Origin: CAZCFB01 sp964511535 | GTDB lineage: Bacteria; Myxococcota_A; Polyangia; GCA-2747355; CAZCFB01 | Length of the DNA stretch: 30,678 nucleotides | Assembly: GCA_964511535.1 (NCBI GenBank) | Contig: CAZEFW010000115.1 | Span: 1 to 30,678 of the forward strand | Reading direction: 5' to 3' | In this document: positions 26,060-30,678 of the stretch, piece after piece | How the letters are laid out: each line of letters opens with the position of its first letter | Numbering within the stretch: the stretch's first letter is position 1 | Program-made: the position numbers and the translations under genes | Notes under the pieces: generated by a model | Databases searched by the model: none | What the model was told of the DNA's origin: nothing | What the model saw: the letters and a program-made list of their open reading frames with translations, nothing else

Positions 26060-27501
26060 GTAGAGACATCCAGGGAGAGCAGCCGGTGGGCCATGGCCAG
26101 CTGCAGCCGCACGTCGATGCCGTGGGGGCAGGCGCCGGCGCAGGGGCGGCCGTCGCAGCCGGCGCACGGGTCCTCACCGCCGGACAGCATCGCGTACTTC
26201 TGCATGGCCAGCTTCTCCTGTCGCTGGCGCTGGAAGTAGGTCACGTAGCGCATCACCGTGCTCGGCGACAGCTGGCGCGGGCAGGCGCCGACGCACTCGC
26301 GGCACCCCACGCGGCAGTGGGCAGCGCCTGCGCCGGCGGCGTGGTCGCGCAGCGCCTGGGCGTCGGCGGCCGTCAGCTTGGCGCCGGACAGCGGCAGGTA
26401 AGCGTTGATCTTGTCGAAGTCGGGCAACGAGACGCACACGGTGTGGGCGTCCGGGTTCTGCAGCGACCAGAGCATGCTCTTGTGCTCCAGGTCCTGTTCG
26501 GTCTTGATGCCGTGGGTCGAGACGAAGCGGTCCACGTCGCCCTGGCGCTTGGTCTGCTCGGCCCGCTTGCGCGCGTAGTACTTCTGGATCCAGGCCACCG
26601 CCTCGTCGCGGGACTTGCCCCGCGAGGTGAGCAGCTTGATGAACATCTGCTGCTCCTCGGTGGGGGCCTTGGGGTCGAGGGTGGGCAGCTTGAGCGTGGC
26701 CGGGGCCACCTTCATCAGCGTGACGCCGATGTCCTTCTCCTTGCAGGCGGAGATCACCGCGCCGCCGTCGGCGGCGTTGAGGTAGTTGTACACCAGCAAC
26801 ATCAGGTCGAACCGCCCGTCGGCCACGGCCGCCAGCAGCACGTCCTTCATGCTGTCGCCCGGCTCGCTGCGCGGGCCGTGGGACGAGATGCCGGCGTGGC
26901 GCAGCTTGCCGCCGCGCTTGAGCAGGCTCACCGCGTTGTGGAAGCCCGCGTGCTTGACCATGGCCACGTCGGTCACCGAGTGCATGTACAGCGCGTCGGC
27001 GTAGCTGATCTTCATCCGCTCGAGGCACTTGCTGTAGCGGCCGATGATGCTCGTCGTGCTCTCGTCCTTCTTGACCACCAGCTTGGTGACGATGAACAGC
27101 CGGTCGCGCCGCAGGTGCTCCATGGCCTGGCCGATGGTGCGCTCGGAGTCGCCGTTGCCGTAGGTCTCGGCCGTGTCGATCAGGTTGATGCCGTGGTCGA
27201 AGGCGAAGCGCACCACGTCCGGCTCGGCGATGCGGCCCGCGCCCATGGAGATGTCCGAGACCTTGAAGCCGGTGCGGCCCAGGCGGTTGTACTTGCGGAT
27301 GGGCGGGGGCTTGTCGTCGGTGGCGCGCGGCAGCTCGCGCTGCCTGTCATCCGCCGCGGGCAGGTCGAGCTTCGGCGGCCCGGCCTGCGCCGGCTTCTTC
27401 GGCGCCGCGCAGCCGCCCAGGGCGGCGGTGGTCAGCGCCACCCCCGCGCCTGCAGAGATGAACCCCCGCCGGCCGATCTTTTCGTCGTCTGCTCTGCTCA
27501 T
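26056..27501 (-). CDS. Tat-exported aldo/keto reductase fused to a 2x[4Fe-4S] ferredoxin domain
   Basis: The protein has 481 residues. The N-terminus has twin Arg (RRGFIS, 11-12) and a following lipobox-like LGGC (Cys31), so it is probably folded in the cytoplasm, exported by Tat and attached to lipid. The aldo/keto reductase barrel (about 70-370) shows NLIDTAETYGNGDSE (Asp and Tyr), FIVTKLV (Lys) and DALYMHSV (His), the full catalytic tetrad. The C-terminus carries two cysteine clusters, CRVGCRECVGACP and CAGCDGRPCAGACP, each fitting a [4Fe-4S] site. Proteins of this layout occur widely in deltaproteobacteria, but the substrates are unknown. It overlaps the upstream kelch gene and the downstream DUF6599-type gene by 4 bp each (ATGA), so the three are translationally coupled. 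Confidence 0.87.
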   Translation of the reverse strand: MSRADDEKIGRRGFISAGAGVALTTAALGGCAAPKKPAQAGPPKLDLPAADDRQRELPRATDDKPPPIRKYNRLGRTGFKVSDISMGAGRIAEPDVVRFAFDHGINLIDTAETYGNGDSERTIGQAMEHLRRDRLFIVTKLVVKKDESTTSIIGRYSKCLERMKISYADALYMHSVTDVAMVKHAGFHNAVSLLKRGGKLRHAGISSHGPRSEPGDSMKDVLLAAVADGRFDLMLLVYNYLNAADGGAVISACKEKDIGVTLMKVAPATLKLPTLDPKAPTEEQQMFIKLLTSRGKSRDEAVAWIQKYYARKRAEQTKRQGDVDRFVSTHGIKTEQDLEHKSMLWSLQNPDAHTVCVSLPDFDKINAYLPLSGAKLTAADAQALRDHAAGAGAAHCRVGCRECVGACPRQLSPSTVMRYVTYFQRQRQEKLAMQKYAMLSGGEDPCAGCDGRPCAGACPHGIDVRLQLAMAHRLLSLDVST

Positions 27502-28553
27502 CCTTCCTTCTTCTCCTCGGGGGTGCAGATCTCCACTGCGCCCGCGTCGCTGGTGCGGCCGCCCAAAACCAGGATCTCGTCGGCGGACAGGGCGATGATG
27601 GCGCCGTCCTTGTGATCGAACTTCAGCTTGCCCAGGGTGCGCCAGGCGGCGCGCGACGGGAAGAAGCGCAGCACCGACTTGCCGCGCAGGGCGGTGGGGG
27701 GCGAGGCCACCTTGCCGTCCATGCCCCGGGCCAGCTTGACATGCTCGCCGCCGCGCATGGCGCCCAGCTCGCGCAGGGACTTCCAGTAGGTGTCCTCGTC
27801 CTTGACCTTGAACGGCTTCAGGTCGCCCTTGTCCAGGTCGAGGGTCTCGAGCTTGCGCCTGGTCTCGCCGTAGACCCGCGAAAGCAGCACCACCTTGCCG
27901 TCCTTTGTCAAAAAGGCGTCACCCTGGCGGCCCTCGGCCAGCGCGGTGCCCTTCTTGACCCGGCGCTTCTTTGGATCGAGCAGGTAGCCGGCCGTGGCGA
28001 AGGCGGCCGCGCCCATGGGGTCGCCGCCGGCGATGTACACCTTGCCGTCGGGCAGCTGCACGGCCACGGCGCCGAGGATGTCCTTCTTCAGCCTGCCGGC
28101 GGAGAGCCACTTGTTGGCCTTCGGGTCGTACAGCTCGAGCTCCTTGACCATGCCGCTGTAGACCAGCACCCGGCCGCCCTGCAGCAGCATGGCGCCGTGC
28201 ATGGCCCTGGGCATCTTCATCGACGGGCCCTTTTCCGACTTTCCGGTCTTCGGGTCGAGCAGCTCGGTCTGCTGCAGCCAGCCGCCCCCGTCTCGCTGGC
28301 GGCCACCGGCCACCAGGAGCCGCCCGTCAGGCAGCGGGCTGAGGGTCGGGTCGAAGCGCCACTTGAGCAGCTGCCCCGCCGACTTGCATACAAACCGCGG
28401 CAGGGGCTTGAGCTTGCGCTCCACGGGCGGCGTATATTTTCCCTGGCTGAGTTCGTCCTTGGCCGCCTTCTTCTTCTTGTCTTCCTTGCACGCGGCGCCG
28501 GCGGCCACACACACCAGCAACGCCACGCAGAAGCTCATCTTCGCCTTTTGCAT
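27498..28553 (-). CDS. Kelch-like beta-propeller lipoprotein
   Basis: The protein has 351 residues. The signal peptide ends with AGAAC (Cys22), followed by a very Lys-rich stretch. At least four kelch-type blades are visible: GRLLVAGGR, GRVLVYSG, GKVYIAGGD and DEILVLGGR, each preceded by a LLDP-K or ELYDP-K type segment. Such propellers usually bind partners or sugars; no enzyme residues are evident. The start at ATG 28553 is supported by the excellent site AAAGGAGGGTC about 6 bp upstream; a longer frame upstream would run into the divergent gene. It is the first gene of the four-gene operon and lies 70 bp from the divergent TULIP-like lipoprotein gene. Confidence 0.83.
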   Translation of the reverse strand: MQKAKMSFCVALLVCVAAGAACKEDKKKKAAKDELSQGKYTPPVERKLKPLPRFVCKSAGQLLKWRFDPTLSPLPDGRLLVAGGRQRDGGGWLQQTELLDPKTGKSEKGPSMKMPRAMHGAMLLQGGRVLVYSGMVKELELYDPKANKWLSAGRLKKDILGAVAVQLPDGKVYIAGGDPMGAAAFATAGYLLDPKKRRVKKGTALAEGRQGDAFLTKDGKVVLLSRVYGETRRKLETLDLDKGDLKPFKVKDEDTYWKSLRELGAMRGGEHVKLARGMDGKVASPPTALRGKSVLRFFPSRAAWRTLGKLKFDHKDGAIIALSADEILVLGGRTSDAGAVEICTPEEKKEG

Positions 28554-28623
28554 GCCCTGACCCTCCTTTCGTCGACGGGTGACCCTTGGTACTATACCTG
28601 TCACCCGAGGGAGAGAAAAACCC

Positions 28624-30654
28624 ATGAGAACAAATAGCATTTTTGTCGTGATCGCGGCGACTTGGGCGATGGTGGCAGCCGGCACGGGCTGCGATGGGGA
28701 GTCGAACCCGGTGCTGGATGGAGCGGCGGCTGACCTGGCGCCGGCCGACGCGGGCGTGGAGGTGTCGGTGGACCTGCCGGCGCCCGACCTGACCGCCCCG
28801 GACGGCCCGCAGCCCGACGCTGCGCAGCCCGACATGGCCCAGCCGGACATGCTGCAGCCGGACATGCTGCAGCCCGACATGATGCAGCCCGACCTGGTGC
28901 CGCCGCCGCTGTCGGTGAGCATCACCTACCCCCCGCGGGCGGCCATGCTCGGCAGCGCCACCGTGACGGTCAAGGGCAAGGTGGTCGGCACGCTGTCGTA
29001 CCTGAGCAGCCTGAAGGTCAACGGCCAGAGCGTGACCCCCAACGCCAGCGGCGAGTTCACCCATGTCATGAGCAGCAAGTGGGGCATGAACCTGATCACC
29101 GTGGACACGGTGGACAAGTCGAACCGCAAGAACCACCTGGCGCAGACCTACCACTATTCCACCAAGTACTGGCCCATCAACACCGCCTCGCCCAAGGGCA
29201 TGGCCGTGACCAGCGCCGCGGTGGGGCGGCTGTACCAGAAGGCCATCGACGACGGCAACCGCAGCACGGTCAACGACCTGGCCACCATCCTGGTCAAGGT
29301 GATCAACTCGCTGAACTGGGACAAGCTGGTGCCGTCGACTCTGGTCAGCGGCAAGTACAAGATCCCGCCCTGGGGCCCCACCATCTCTTACAAGGTGACC
29401 AAGACCGGCAAGTTCAAGGTCAACCCGTTTTCGCTGTCGGTGAAGGCGCGCACCGGCGGCGTGGCGGTGAGCGGCTCCACCTCATACCTGGAGCTGCCGT
29501 TCAAGGCCACGGCTGGTATCTCCGTCAGCGGCAAGCTGAAGGTGTACAACCTGTCGCTCAAGTCGGACATCAACATCTCCAAGAAGAGCGGCGGGGCGGT
29601 GTCGGTGTCCGTGCCGTACATCAAGATGAACTACTCCAGCCTCAAGGTGGACCTGGGCGGGGGCCTGCTCGGCGCCATCGCGTCGTCCATCACCAACGGC
29701 GTGGCCAGCCTGTTCAAGGGGCAGATCATCAAGGCCATGGAGGGGGAGGTGAAAAAGGCGTTGCCCGGTCCGGTCAAGAGCTTCGTCACCGGGTTCAAGC
29801 TGGCCACCTCCTTTACCCTGCCGTCGAGCATCGGGGGGCAGGGCATCGGCATCTACTCCGACCTGGACGTCATCGCCTTCGACACCGGCGGCGGCACGCT
29901 CAAGCTCAACGCGGCGGTCTACGGCAAGAAGAAGGCCGTGGCCGACGCCAAGAAGGGCACCCTCGGCGTGGGCAGCAGCTACACGCCTGCGAGCACCAGC
30001 AGCAAGGCCATGGAGGTGGGCCTGCGCTACGACGCGCTCAACCAGGTGTTCGGCGCGGCGTGGTACGCCGGCGTGCTCAAGCAGGACGTGTCGTCGCTGC
30101 TGCTGAGCGGCATCGACATGAGCAAGATCCCGTTCAAGATCAAGTCGATGAAGTTCGGCATCGACGGCCTGCTGCCGCCGGTGCTGCAGCCGCCGAGCAA
30201 GACCGGCTGGGACTTCGACGTCACCATCGGCGACCTGGCCATCAAGGTGGACATCGTCATGCCGGCAGCCGGCGGCGCCTCGGGCGGCACGCTGACCCTC
30301 GAGGGGTACGTGGCCGGGGTGATGGGCGGCAAGATCACCATCAACAGTAAAAACGAGCTGGTGCTGCAGCTGGACAACAAGTTCTCGGTGTTCGAGATCG
30401 AGGTGACCAAGATGGCCTTCGCCGGGAGCAACGCGCCGACCCTGGGCGACGTGGCCCTGGGCATCCGCTCGCTGGTGACCCAGCTGATGCCCAAGGTGCT
30501 CTCGCCGATCCTGCAGAAGTTCCCGATCCCCACCATCGACCTGTCGTCGCTGGGCGGCCAGTACGGCATCCCCAAGGGCACGGTGCTCAAGCTGAAGAAC
30601 ACGTCGTTGAAGCTCAAGAGCTACCATGTGCTGCTGAGCGGTGATCTCGGGTGA
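28624..30654 (+). CDS. Large lipoprotein with Ig-like domain and BPI/TULIP-like region
   Basis: The protein has 676 residues. The signal ends AGTGC (Cys23). A linker of Asp/Pro/Ala leads into a repeat of QPDMx type (about 63-91). Next is an Ig-like domain beginning LSVSITYPP (about 98-180). The remaining 480 residues are strand-rich with two long amphipathic helices: LLGAIASSITNGVASLFKG (about 346-364, continuing to 390) and LGDVALGIRSLVTQLMPKVL (about 606-625). The second is followed by QKFPIPTIDL and a closing LKLKNTSLKLKSYHVLLSGDL. This helix-then-Pro-rich-then-strand order resembles the two halves of BPI/LBP/CETP (TULIP) lipid-binding proteins. If correct, it may bind lipid at the cell surface. 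The resemblance is by eye only. The start ATG at 28624 precedes the signal peptide directly. Confidence 0.72.
   Translation: MRTNSIFVVIAATWAMVAAGTGCDGESNPVLDGAAADLAPADAGVEVSVDLPAPDLTAPDGPQPDAAQPDMAQPDMLQPDMLQPDMMQPDLVPPPLSVSITYPPRAAMLGSATVTVKGKVVGTLSYLSSLKVNGQSVTPNASGEFTHVMSSKWGMNLITVDTVDKSNRKNHLAQTYHYSTKYWPINTASPKGMAVTSAAVGRLYQKAIDDGNRSTVNDLATILVKVINSLNWDKLVPSTLVSGKYKIPPWGPTISYKVTKTGKFKVNPFSLSVKARTGGVAVSGSTSYLELPFKATAGISVSGKLKVYNLSLKSDINISKKSGGAVSVSVPYIKMNYSSLKVDLGGGLLGAIASSITNGVASLFKGQIIKAMEGEVKKALPGPVKSFVTGFKLATSFTLPSSIGGQGIGIYSDLDVIAFDTGGGTLKLNAAVYGKKKAVADAKKGTLGVGSSYTPASTSSKAMEVGLRYDALNQVFGAAWYAGVLKQDVSSLLLSGIDMSKIPFKIKSMKFGIDGLLPPVLQPPSKTGWDFDVTIGDLAIKVDIVMPAAGGASGGTLTLEGYVAGVMGGKITINSKNELVLQLDNKFSVFEIEVTKMAFAGSNAPTLGDVALGIRSLVTQLMPKVLSPILQKFPIPTIDLSSLGGQYGIPKGTVLKLKNTSLKLKSYHVLLSGDLG
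28810..28896 (+). repeat. 15-bp coding repeat for the QPDMx linker
   Basis: Six units of CAGCCSGACATGNNN type run from 28810 to 28896 and encode QPDAA, QPDMA, QPDML, QPDML, QPDMM and QPDLV. Frame is kept, so it serves as a flexible acidic linker between the lipid anchor and the folded domains. Confidence 0.85.
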
Positions 30655-30678
30655 GTTGGGGCTCGCTTTGCTCGCGTG

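Noticed and set aside
24573..26177. Long upstream extension of the thymidine kinase frame (534 codons)
   Set aside because: The extension runs antiparallel in frame to the DUF6599-type gene with low-complexity sequence; the family start MAKLYFRYG is at 25151.

Overview
The window is a GC-rich bacterial chromosome segment built around the replication origin. Reading leftward (minus strand) from about 17.2 kb are dnaA, dnaN, recF and gyrB. Reading rightward (plus strand) from 17.7 kb are rpmH, rnpA, yidD, yidC and a jag/khpB-type KH-R3H gene. The 522-bp dnaA-rpmH gap carries DnaA boxes, an A/T tract and a dense GATC cluster, and is the best oriC candidate; a second group of weak DnaA-box-like sites lies between dnaA and dnaN. 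The Gram-negative form of YidC, the many predicted lipoproteins with Asp/Pro-rich linkers, a DUF222/HNH-type gene and a DUF6599-type gene together suggest a Myxococcota or related 'deltaproteobacterial' lineage. That placement is inference from gene style, not from a phylogeny.

Left arm (1-10.7 kb): a DUF222/HNH protein fragment with an early in-frame stop; a membrane-anchored subtilisin-like protease; a cluster of REP-like palindromes; a sulfatase/phosphotransferase-fold lipoprotein; a divergent NAD-dependent sugar epimerase; a family 2 glycosyltransferase; two lipoproteins in tandem, one with a His-rich segment and HEAT-like helices; rsmG; two parS sites; and a BioD-like P-loop gene. In many bacteria rsmG is followed by parA-parB and lies beyond jag and mnmE. 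Here rsmG sits on the other side of the dnaA-gyrB block, and a BioD-family gene follows the parS sites where parA would be expected.

Core (10.7-20.9 kb): replication initiation, sliding clamp, gap repair and gyrase on one side; ribosomal protein bL34, RNase P protein and the YidD/YidC membrane-insertion genes with KhpB on the other. All are transcribed away from the origin.

Right arm (20.9-30.7 kb): a degenerate nucleoside-hydrolase-like exported protein; a stand-alone HD protein with the complete motif set of ppGpp hydrolases (SpoT/MESH1 type); a polysaccharide-deacetylase-fold lipoprotein that has lost a metal-binding Asp; and a tight four-gene minus-strand operon of kelch-like lipoprotein, Tat-exported aldo/keto reductase-ferredoxin, DUF6599-type exported protein and thymidine kinase. 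The third gene of this operon begins with six in-frame ATG codons in a 12-bp tandem repeat. Last comes a large plus-strand lipoprotein whose helices and C-terminal end resemble BPI/LBP (TULIP) lipid-binding proteins.

Short tandem repeats, each with a different unit (14, 8, 7 and 12 bp), recur at gene boundaries. No tRNA, rRNA, IS element, CRISPR array or riboswitch was recognised.
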